This document shows, one piece after another, positions 5,974 to 11,956 of a stretch of 11,956 bases of DNA. The position numbers and the translations under genes are program-made. The DNA comes from Phycisphaerales bacterium UBA2266 (GTDB taxonomy: Bacteria; Planctomycetota; Phycisphaerae; Sedimentisphaerales; Anaerobacaceae), in assembly GCA_002347125.1 (NCBI GenBank), contig DDXG01000318.1, positions 1 through 11,956 of the forward strand, written 5' to 3'. Each line of letters starts with the position of its first letter. Position 1 is the first letter of the stretch. A model generated the notes under the pieces. That model did no database searches, was not told the origin of the DNA, and saw only the letters and a list, made by a program, of their open reading frames with translations.

Positions 5974-7092
5974 ATGGCAGATAGCAGGCGAGTTGTGGTC
6001 TTGGCGTTGGTCTTGGTGACTGCCGTTGTGTTGGGCTTGATTCTCATACGGATGGTTGGGGGCGGGGGGGGAGCCGGTGCGGATGAGACAGGGGGCAGGG
6101 GGGTGGTTACGCTGCTGAACGTGTCCTATGACCCGACGCGGGAGCTTTACCAGGAGTTCAACCCGGCCTTTGCGCGCTACTGGAAGGCCAAGACCGGGCA
6201 GGATGTGGCCATCGAGCAGTCGCACGGCGGGGCCGGCAAGCAGGCCCGCGCCGTAATCGACGGGCTCAAGGCCGACGTGGTCACGCTGGCGCTGGCATAC
6301 GACATCGACGCGATTGCGCGGCAGGGTGGTTTACTGGCGGCCGACTGGCAGTCGCGGTTGCCGGAGAACAGCGCCCCCTATACGTCCACCATTGTGTTTC
6401 TGGTCCGTAAGGGCAACCCCAAGGGCATCCGGGATTGGGACGACCTGGTCAAACCCGGCGTCGAGGTCATTACACCCAATCCCAAGACCTCGGGGGGGGC
6501 CCGCTGGAACTATCTGGCGGCGTGGGCCTTTGCCCTTAAGAAGGAGCTGGGCGACCTGAAGGCCCTGAACGACCCGGCGCAGGCGGCAGAGGTCGAGCAG
6601 GCGCAGGCCAGGGCCCGCGAGTTCGTCGCGGAGCTGCACAAGCACGTGCCGGTGCTCGACAGCGGGGCGCGTGGCTCGACCAATACCTTCGCCCAGCGAG
6701 GCATCGGCGACGTTCTGCTTGCATGGGAGAACGAGGCGTTTCTGGCGGTCAATGAGCTGGGGCCCGACAAGTTTGACATCGTCGTACCATCGATCAGTAT
6801 TCTGGCCGAGCCGCCGGTGGCCGTGATTGACAAGGTGGTCGAGAAGAAAGGGACGCGGGAGGTGGCCGAGGAGTATTTGAAATACCTCTACAGTCCGGAG
6901 GGCCAACGCATGGCGGCCAGGCACTATTACCGGCCGGCCTATCCGCAGCACGCCGACCTGGCGGACCTGGAGCGATTTCCCGATGTCGAGCGGGTCCGCA
7001 TCGATGAGGTGTTCGGTGGCTGGCGGAAGGCCCAGGAGATGCACTTCAACGACGGCGGCGTGTTCGATCAGATTTACCAAGTGAGCAAGTGA
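5974..7092 (+). CDS. sbp: Sulfate/thiosulfate-binding protein, membrane-anchored form
   Basis: The extracytoplasmic solute-binding component of the sulfate ABC transporter (Sbp/CysP family). The family signatures are all present: LLNVSYDPTRELYQEFN near the mature N-terminus, QSHGGAGKQARAVIDGL, ADVVTLALAYDID, NPKTSGGARWNYLAAW and GQRMAARHYYRPAYP near the C-terminus. The ATG at 5974 is preferred because AGGA lies eight bases upstream. An in-frame upstream extension would overlap the operator. The product is 372 residues, against about 330 for Escherichia coli Sbp. The difference is partly an N-terminal hydrophobic segment (about 8-27) followed by a glycine-rich linker (about 29-45), with no lipobox and no clear signal-peptidase site. 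It may be membrane-tethered. The coding strand has two runs of eight G (6064-6071 and 6492-6499). Sulfate and thiosulfate specificity cannot be separated by sequence alone. It is the first gene of the transport operon. Confidence 0.95.
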   Translation: MADSRRVVVLALVLVTAVVLGLILIRMVGGGGGAGADETGGRGVVTLLNVSYDPTRELYQEFNPAFARYWKAKTGQDVAIEQSHGGAGKQARAVIDGLKADVVTLALAYDIDAIARQGGLLAADWQSRLPENSAPYTSTIVFLVRKGNPKGIRDWDDLVKPGVEVITPNPKTSGGARWNYLAAWAFALKKELGDLKALNDPAQAAEVEQAQARAREFVAELHKHVPVLDSGARGSTNTFAQRGIGDVLLAWENEAFLAVNELGPDKFDIVVPSISILAEPPVAVIDKVVEKKGTREVAEEYLKYLYSPEGQRMAARHYYRPAYPQHADLADLERFPDVERVRIDEVFGGWRKAQEMHFNDGGVFDQIYQVSK

Positions 7093-7123
7093 CGGGCATG
7101 AGACAGGGTCTTGGGGCGACGCA

Positions 7124-7960
7124 ATGCGACTACGCATCAAACAACCCAGTGTGCTTCCGGGCTTCGGCCTGACGCTTGGTCTCACGCTGCTGTATCTGAG
7201 CGCGATCGTGCTGATCCCGCTGGCGGCGCTGTTCCTGAAATCGGCGGGCATGGGCTGGTCGAGTTTCTGGGCGACGGTCACGTCGCCGCGCGTGCTGGCG
7301 GCATATAAGCTGTCGTTCGGGGCCGCGGCGATAGGGGCCCTGATCAACGCCGTGTTCGGCTTTGTGGTGGCGTGGTCTTTGGTGCGGTACTCGTTCCCGG
7401 GCAAGCGAATCGTGGACGCGATGGTGGACCTGCCGTTTGCGCTGCCGACGGCCGTGTCGGGCATTGCGCTGACGACGCTGTATTCCCGCAACGGCTGGAT
7501 CGGGCAGTATCTGGAGCCGCTGGGCATCCAGGCGGCGTTTTCGCCACTGGGTGTGACCATCGCACTGACGTTCATCGGGCTACCGTTCGTGGTTCGCACG
7601 CTCCAGCCGGCCCTGGAGGACCTGGACCCGGACATGGAGGAGGCGGCGGCCAGCCTGGGCGCGTCGCGGTGGCGGACGCTGCGGCGGGTGATCCTGCCGA
7701 CGGTGCTGCCGAGTCTGCTGACGGGCTTCGCGCTGGCGTTTGCACGAGCGTTGGGCGAGTACGGATCGGTGGTGTTCATTTCCGGCAACATGCCGATGCG
7801 GACGGAGATCGCCCCGCTGTTGATTGTGGCCAAGCTGGAGCAGTACGACTACGCCGGGGCGACGGCCATCGCGGTGGTCATGCTGCTGGTCTCGTTTGCC
7901 ATTCTGCTGGCGATCAACGTGATTCAATGGGTGGCGTCGAGGCACAGGATTGGAGGCTGA
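7124..7960 (+). CDS. cysT: Sulfate ABC transporter permease CysT (CysU)
   Basis: A 278-residue inner-membrane permease that forms half of the sulfate channel. It has about six hydrophobic segments, starting with the helix at about residues 13-38. The cytoplasmic EAA loop that docks onto the ATPase is clear (EEAAASLGASRWRTLRRVIL, about 172-191). The segments VDLPFALPTAVSGIAL and ARALGEYGSVVFISGN are characteristic of CysT. The ATG at 7124 follows only a weak ribosome site (GGGGC). An ATG at 7099 is in another frame, so translation may depend partly on coupling to sbp, which ends 31 bases upstream. Length is normal for the family. Confidence 0.95.
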   Translation: MRLRIKQPSVLPGFGLTLGLTLLYLSAIVLIPLAALFLKSAGMGWSSFWATVTSPRVLAAYKLSFGAAAIGALINAVFGFVVAWSLVRYSFPGKRIVDAMVDLPFALPTAVSGIALTTLYSRNGWIGQYLEPLGIQAAFSPLGVTIALTFIGLPFVVRTLQPALEDLDPDMEEAAASLGASRWRTLRRVILPTVLPSLLTGFALAFARALGEYGSVVFISGNMPMRTEIAPLLIVAKLEQYDYAGATAIAVVMLLVSFAILLAINVIQWVASRHRIGG

Positions 7961-7962
7961 GC

Positions 7963-8883
7963 ATGGCGGGGACGATTGCTTTTCGAACGGGTTCGGTATC
8001 GTGCAAAACGGCCGGGCGGCCGGCGATCACGGAGCCGGCGCCGGTGCGGTGGGCGCTGATCGGCGTGTCGCTGAGCTTCCTGGGGCTGTTCCTGCTGATC
8101 CCGCTGGCGGGGGTGTTCGTGGAGGCGTTTCGCAAGGGCGCCGGGGCCTTTTTCGCCGGTCTGCGGGACCCGGCGGCGCTGGCCGCGGTCAAGCTGACAT
8201 TGCTGGTGGCTGCTATTGCCGTACCGGTCAACTGCGTCTTCGGGCTGGCGGCGTCGTGGGCCATCGCGAAGTTCAATTTCGTCGGCAAGAACCTGCTCAT
8301 TACGCTGATCGACCTGCCTTTCGCGGTCTCGCCGGTGATTTCGGGGCTGATCTACATTCTCGTGTATGGTCTGCACGGCTGGCTGGGGCCGTTCCTGGCG
8401 GCCCACGATATTGAGATTATCTTCGCGGTGCCCGGCATCGTGCTGGCGACGCTGTTTGTGACATTTCCCTTTGTGGCCAGGGAGGTGATCCCGCTGATGC
8501 AGGTGCAAGGCAATGACGATGAGGAGGCCGCCATCACGCTGGGGGCCGGCGGCTTGCAGACCTTCTTCCGGGTCACGTTGCCCAACGTCAAGTGGGCCGT
8601 GTTGTACGGGGTGATCCTGTGCAACGCGCGGGCGATGGGCGAGTTCGGCGCGGTATCGGTGGTGTCCGGGCACATCCGGGGCAAGACAAGCACCATGCCA
8701 CTGCACGTGGAGATTCTCTACAACGAGTACAACTTCGTGGCGGCGTTTGCGGTGGCGTCGCTGCTGGCGCTGCTGGCCCTGGCGACGCTGGCTTTGAAGA
8801 GTTTCGTGGAATGGCGAAGCCGGCGTCCGCTCGCCGAGATGCCGGAGGCCATTCCATTGGAGGACCTGGCCCATGAGCATTGA
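7963..8883 (+). CDS. cysW: Sulfate ABC transporter permease CysW
   Basis: A 306-residue inner-membrane permease, the partner of CysT. The ATG at 7963 is two bases after the cysT stop and has GGAGG (7952-7956) six bases upstream, lying within the end of cysT, so the two are translationally coupled. The frame stays open far upstream inside cysT, but that part is only the out-of-frame shadow of cysT. Visible family segments are LIDLPFAVSPVISGLIYILV, the EAA loop DDEEAAITLGAGGLQTFFRV, and ARAMGEFGAVSVVSGHIRGK. The last is the hallmark of CysW. About six membrane helices are predicted, after a longer than usual cytoplasmic N-terminal tail of about 30 residues. Confidence 0.95.
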   Translation: MAGTIAFRTGSVSCKTAGRPAITEPAPVRWALIGVSLSFLGLFLLIPLAGVFVEAFRKGAGAFFAGLRDPAALAAVKLTLLVAAIAVPVNCVFGLAASWAIAKFNFVGKNLLITLIDLPFAVSPVISGLIYILVYGLHGWLGPFLAAHDIEIIFAVPGIVLATLFVTFPFVAREVIPLMQVQGNDDEEAAITLGAGGLQTFFRVTLPNVKWAVLYGVILCNARAMGEFGAVSVVSGHIRGKTSTMPLHVEILYNEYNFVAAFAVASLLALLALATLALKSFVEWRSRRPLAEMPEAIPLEDLAHEH

Positions 8884-9946
8884 AGTGCGCAACATCACCA
8901 AGACGTTCGGCCGTTTCACGGCGCTGTGCGACGTGAGCCTGTCGGTCCCCAGCGGCCAGTTGGTGGCGCTCCTGGGGCCGTCCGGTTCCGGCAAGACCAC
9001 GTTGCTTCGCGTCATCGCGGGACTGGAGAACGCCGATCCCGGCAGCGGGTCGGTCCTGTTTCACGAGCAGGATGTCGCCGGCCGGCACGCCCGCGACCGC
9101 CACGTAGGCTTTGTCTTTCAGCACTACGCTCTGTTCAAGCACATGACGGTCTTCGACAATATTGCGTTCGGTCTGACGGTGCGCCCGCGTCATCGTCGGC
9201 CGGGCCGGGATGAGATCCGGCGGAAGGTCCAGGACCTGCTGCGGCTGATTCAGTTGGAGAACCTGGCCAACCGGTATCCGAGCCAACTGTCCGGCGGCCA
9301 GAGGCAGCGCGTGGCGCTGGCGCGGGCCCTGGCCGTCGAGCCCAAGGTGCTGCTGCTGGACGAGCCCTTCGGGGCGCTGGACGCCCGCGTGAGGCAGGAG
9401 TTGCGGCGGTGGCTGCGGCGTTTGCACGACGAGATACACATCACGAGCCTGTTTGTCACGCACGATCAGGAAGAGGCCCTGGAAGTCGCCGATCGCGTGG
9501 TGGTGATGAACGCCGGGCGGATCGAACAGGTGGGGACTCCGGATGAGGTGTTCCACCAGCCGGCGACGGAGTTCGTCCTCAATTTTCTAGGCCATGTCAA
9601 CGTGTTTCGTGGAAGGGTCCAGGAGGATCGCGCGGTGTTCGGCTCGCTGGCCGTCGATGCGCCCGCGGCCGGGATCGTCGAGGGCGGCGAGGCGCGGCTG
9701 TTTGTGCGACCCCATGAACTGGAGATTCTGGTGCATCCGGGCCTGGATGCCTCCCTGCCCGCGAGAGTGATGCGAATCCAGTCGGCCGGGCCCGTCGTGA
9801 AGCTGGAGTTGCTGACGGAGGACGACCAGCCCGTCCAGGTTGAGTTGTCCCACGACCAGTCAAATCGCCTGGGTCTGCGCGAGAATGACACCGTCTACGT
9901 CCGGCCCAGGCAATCCCGCGTCTACCTGGGACACTACTCCATATAA
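8873..9946 (+). CDS. cysA: Sulfate/thiosulfate import ATP-binding protein CysA
   Basis: A 357-residue ABC ATPase that powers sulfate import together with CysT and CysW. Walker A is GPSGSGKTT (35-43), the Q-loop lies in VGFVFQHYALF, the ABC signature is LSGGQRQRVALARAL (139-153), Walker B is VLLLDEPFGALD (159-170) and the switch histidine is in VTHDQEEA. The C-terminal 110 or so residues form the TOBE-like regulatory region typical of CysA, including FVRPHELEI. The ATG overlaps the end of cysW by 11 bases, showing tight coupling. Length is close to that of Escherichia coli CysA. It is the last gene of the operon. No clear terminator is seen in the 54 bases before the convergent gene ends at 10001. 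Confidence 0.96.
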   Translation: MSIEVRNITKTFGRFTALCDVSLSVPSGQLVALLGPSGSGKTTLLRVIAGLENADPGSGSVLFHEQDVAGRHARDRHVGFVFQHYALFKHMTVFDNIAFGLTVRPRHRRPGRDEIRRKVQDLLRLIQLENLANRYPSQLSGGQRQRVALARALAVEPKVLLLDEPFGALDARVRQELRRWLRRLHDEIHITSLFVTHDQEEALEVADRVVVMNAGRIEQVGTPDEVFHQPATEFVLNFLGHVNVFRGRVQEDRAVFGSLAVDAPAAGIVEGGEARLFVRPHELEILVHPGLDASLPARVMRIQSAGPVVKLELLTEDDQPVQVELSHDQSNRLGLRENDTVYVRPRQSRVYLGHYSI

Positions 9947-10000
9947 GGCTTTCCGAAGACAGGCAATCCCGGCGTCCGCCCTTCAGGATAGTCCCGTCCG

Positions 10001-10498
10001 CTACGGAAACATCATCGCTGCTTCTTCAGGGCTCTGCTGGGAGGCGAGCAGTTCCTCGAAGGGTCCCTTGTCCATCCACTCGACGGTCCCGTCGAGCCGC
10101 AACAGGACATAGCCGCTTGAGACGATCCAGGAATGGAAAATGCGAGGCGAGTAGGCGACGATGGTGTCCGGCGGGGCGTTGAGGTCGATCCACAGGGCCC
10201 GATAGCGCATGTCGCCTAAGCGGGCGCGGCCTTCCAGGTGTTTCTTGACGTCGTCGACGAAGGAGGTCGGCGGCAGGGGGACTTTCTCGGATGGATAGTC
10301 CTTGCCCGTGCGGCCCTGGTAGTCGAGCTTGTACTTCTCCTGGTAGTCCGCAATCGCCCTGCTCAGGTTGTTCATGGCCCGTATCGCCTCCGAGCGAACA
10401 ATGACGTCCTTGACATTGAACATAAGGATGACGGCCGCCGCCGTCAGAGTGATGACGGTGGCGAATTCCATGACCGTTCTGCGTTGTCGTCTGTTCAC
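10001..10498 (-). CDS. Small membrane-anchored pilin-like protein
   Basis: A 165-residue protein. The GTG start at 10498 is chosen because a strong GGAGG lies seven bases upstream; an internal ATG at residue 10 has no such site. An Arg-rich tail (MNRRQRR) is followed by one hydrophobic helix (about 12-29) and then an amphipathic helix (AIRAMNNLSRAIADYQEKY), the layout of type IV pilins and type II secretion pseudopilins. The usual prepilin cleavage site (Gly before Phe, with Glu at +5) is absent, so processing is doubtful. Residues 129-141 (GYVLLRLDGTVEW) resemble the C-terminal 'DGHVEW' motif of the many pilin-like proteins of Planctomycetota. It may therefore be a degenerate member anchored in the inner membrane with its body outside. 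It lies 36 bases after the RNase H-PurN gene and is probably co-transcribed. Function unknown. Confidence 0.75.
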   Translation of the reverse strand: MNRRQRRTVMEFATVITLTAAAVILMFNVKDVIVRSEAIRAMNNLSRAIADYQEKYKLDYQGRTGKDYPSEKVPLPPTSFVDDVKKHLEGRARLGDMRYRALWIDLNAPPDTIVAYSPRIFHSWIVSSGYVLLRLDGTVEWMDKGPFEELLASQQSPEEAAMMFP

Positions 10499-10534
10499 TA
10501 TTGCGCCTCCGAAGCGTATCGCCGGCCGGGCGTC

Positions 10535-11665
10535 TTAGGGTTGATGCGCCAGAACGCGGACCCTGCCGTCGGCCACTTGCAGACGCCCCTCGGCGAAGAG
10601 CCGAATCGCCTCGGGATACGCCAGACATTCCTGCTCAAAGACACGCCCGGCCAGTGTGTCCGGAGTGTCGTCCTCCATGACGGGGCAGGTCCGCTGGACA
10701 ATGATGGGGCCGCGGTCGTATTCGTTCGTGCAGAAATGCACCGTGCAGCCGCTGACCTTGCACCCTGTGTTCAGTACGGCCTCATGGACGTGGTGGCCCC
10801 ACATGCCCCGGCCGCCGAAACTGGGCAGCAGGGCAGGGTGGATGTTCATCACACGGCTCGTGTAGCGCGGGGGCAGTTTCCACAGGCACAGCCAGCCTGC
10901 CTGGACGACGAGGTGGACCGCGGCGGCGTCGATGGCCTCGATGAGGGCCTGACTGAATGCGTCGATGTCGGGATAGTCCTTCTTGCGTATGATCCGGACG
11001 GCCAGTCCGGCCTTCTTGGCGCGTTGGACGCCGGCGACCGTCGAACGGGAGCTGACCACCAGCGGTATTTCGGCGTTGAGAAGGCCCTCGTTGATGCAGC
11101 GAAGCAGGTTCAACAGTGTAGTGCCGCCGCCGCTGAGCAGGACGGCCAGGCGAATGGGCTTGTCCGCGGCGGGGCGGCGACGGGGTTTGTCTGAAGCGGG
11201 CTTTGGGGGCGGTTCCTTGCACGCCGAGGCACGGCGGGCGGACGGCGGAGACTGCACGTCCTTTTCAAGGTCAAGAGCCTGGTTGACCAGTGCGTCGGCG
11301 CGGGTGTTGCGGTCTCGTGTGACATGCGTCACCTGCCATGACGAAAACCGCATGAGCAGATCGCGGACTTCGGCGTAGAGGGGACGGATGAGGTCGCTCT
11401 TGACCTTGTACAGGCCGTTGATCTGGCGGGTCATCAGTTCGCTGTCGGTGAAGATGCGGACGGCTTTGAAGCCGTGTTCGCAGGCGGCCTCGAGGGCCCG
11501 GATCATGGCGGTGTACTCGGCGACGTTGTTGGTGGCCTCGCCGATGTAAATGCCGCGGCCCAGTATCTGGCGCCCCGCCGCGTCCGTCATGACAAAACCG
11601 GCGGCCGCGGGGCCCGGATTGCCCCGGCTACCGCCGTCGGTGTAGATGACTGCGTGATCGGACAT
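10535..11665 (-). CDS. rnhA-purN: Fusion of ribonuclease HI and phosphoribosylglycinamide formyltransferase (PurN)
   Basis: One uninterrupted frame of 376 residues with two enzymes. Residues 1-135 are ribonuclease HI, which cuts the RNA strand of RNA-DNA hybrids. The start is YTDGGSRGNPGPAAAG, and the four acidic metal ligands appear intact (D10, E50 in NNVAEY, D74 in FTDSE, D124 in ADALVNQA). Residues 136-170 are a Pro/Lys/Arg/Ser-rich linker. Residues 171-376 are GAR transformylase, which moves a formyl group from 10-formyltetrahydrofolate to glycinamide ribonucleotide in purine synthesis. LLSGGGTTL binds phosphate, and N274 and H276 (MNIHPALLP) and D317 (YDRGP) match the catalytic Asn, His and Asp of Escherichia coli PurN. 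Length and residues suggest both halves are active. The ATG at 11665 has AAGGG seven bases upstream. The frame is open further upstream, but there it overlaps the zinc-ribbon gene. It lies 38 bases after that gene, probably in one operon. Confidence 0.92.
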   Translation of the reverse strand: MSDHAVIYTDGGSRGNPGPAAAGFVMTDAAGRQILGRGIYIGEATNNVAEYTAMIRALEAACEHGFKAVRIFTDSELMTRQINGLYKVKSDLIRPLYAEVRDLLMRFSSWQVTHVTRDRNTRADALVNQALDLEKDVQSPPSARRASACKEPPPKPASDKPRRRPAADKPIRLAVLLSGGGTTLLNLLRCINEGLLNAEIPLVVSSRSTVAGVQRAKKAGLAVRIIRKKDYPDIDAFSQALIEAIDAAAVHLVVQAGWLCLWKLPPRYTSRVMNIHPALLPSFGGRGMWGHHVHEAVLNTGCKVSGCTVHFCTNEYDRGPIIVQRTCPVMEDDTPDTLAGRVFEQECLAYPEAIRLFAEGRLQVADGRVRVLAHQP

Positions 11666-11703
11666 GGCACGACCCTTCGTGAAACGGTAAGACCGCGGGC
11701 CGG

Positions 11704-11956
11704 TCAGGCTTCCTTGGCATGGTAGACAACGATGCGCGTACAATTCGGGCAGCGAAGGATCTCGTCGCGGGTCATGAGCAGATTGACGACTTCGTTCGTA
11801 ATGCCCATGAAGCAGCCGCCGCAACTGAAGGCGCCGCGGCCTCCGTCCTGTTGCTCGATCTCGACCACCGCCTCGCCGTCGTAGGTCTCGGCCACGCGCC
11901 TGAATATCTCGAGGGGTTCGGCGGGGATGTGTTTGGCCGCCTGGTCCCACTCGGCC
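11704..11956 (-). CDS. C4-type zinc-ribbon protein (partial, N-terminus off window)
   Basis: The last 83 or so residues of a protein whose N-terminus lies beyond the right edge; the frame is open to the window end. Two cysteine pairs (FSCGGCFMG and LRCPNCTRIV), about 24 residues apart, form a C4 zinc ribbon. The preceding IPAEPLEIFRRVAETYDG and the end CTRIVVYHAKEA match the C-terminal part of the DUF164 (CT398-like) family. Members of that family carry a long coiled coil before the ribbon, which here would be off the window. Their biochemical role is not established. In Mycobacterium tuberculosis a related protein (Rv2229c) is encoded next to an RNase HI fusion, as here. It is upstream of, and probably co-transcribed with, the RNase H-PurN gene. 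Confidence 0.85.
   Translation of the reverse strand, partial: AEWDQAAKHIPAEPLEIFRRVAETYDGEAVVEIEQQDGGRGAFSCGGCFMGITNEVVNLLMTRDEILRCPNCTRIVVYHAKEA

Noticed and set aside
6331..7833. Minus-strand open frame of 500 codons
   Set aside because: It is antisense to sbp and cysT, both certain. The composition is Arg/Ser/Pro-rich with no coherent domain.
7372..7962. Long 5' extension of the cysW frame inside cysT
   Set aside because: The extension is the out-of-frame reading of cysT, Gly/Ala/Arg-rich and without membrane helices. The ATG at 7963 has a strong ribosome site and the family-like N-terminus.
7924..9015. Minus-strand open frame of 363 codons
   Set aside because: It is antisense to cysW and the start of cysA. 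It is rich in Arg, Gln and His and carries no motif.
10238..11194. Plus-strand open frame of 318 codons
   Set aside because: It is antisense to the PurN half of the fusion and the pilin-like gene, which have clear motifs and ribosome sites.
11666..11950. N-terminal extension of the RNase H-PurN frame
   Set aside because: It overlaps the zinc-ribbon gene in another frame and is Arg-rich. RNase HI homologues begin at the TDGG strand just after the ATG at 11665, which has its own ribosome site.

Overview
The window is high-GC DNA with bacterial gene organisation. Several features suggest the phylum Planctomycetota, perhaps the Phycisphaerae side. These are a secreted repeat protein joined to a barrel-like region, a pilin-like protein ending in a 'DGTVEW' motif, long intergenic leaders, and a sigma-54 promoter in front of a small coiled-coil gene. 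The assignment is an inference from style and family resemblance, not from a marker gene.

Left part (1-2754). A minus-strand gene for a secreted protein runs off the left edge. It has a signal peptide, three internal repeats of about 57 residues and an alpha/beta region resembling a glycosidase barrel. A 490-base divergent intergenic region follows. It holds a near-perfect -24/-12 (sigma-54) promoter preceded by two copies of the palindrome GTTGC-N6-GCAAC, 82 bp apart, which look like activator (enhancer-binding protein) sites. These sites point at an 86-residue coiled-coil protein of unknown function, followed by a hairpin terminator. About 300 bases with no recognisable gene come next, then a consensus sigma-70 promoter.

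Middle part (2755-9946). A full-length clpC gene (two AAA+ domains, Clp-N repeats, UVR motif) ends at a classic terminator. A sulfate uptake locus follows: an Rrf2-family regulator with three cysteines, then sbp, cysT, cysW and cysA, encoding a binding protein, two permeases and an ATPase. The regulator and sbp each have a promoter overlapped by the same 27-bp partly palindromic element (20 of 27 positions identical). The likely circuit is an autoregulated Rrf2 protein that also controls sulfate or thiosulfate import.

Right part (10001-11956, minus strand, convergent with cysA). Reading right to left, there is the C-terminal part of a C4 zinc-ribbon protein, then a single reading frame fusing ribonuclease HI to phosphoribosylglycinamide formyltransferase (PurN), then a small membrane-anchored pilin-like protein. 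The spacings (38 and 36 bases) suggest one operon. The RNase HI-PurN fusion is the most unusual protein here. The zinc-ribbon plus RNase HI pairing recalls actinobacterial loci in which RNase HI is fused to a phosphatase instead.

No tRNA, rRNA, CRISPR array, insertion sequence or phage gene was seen.
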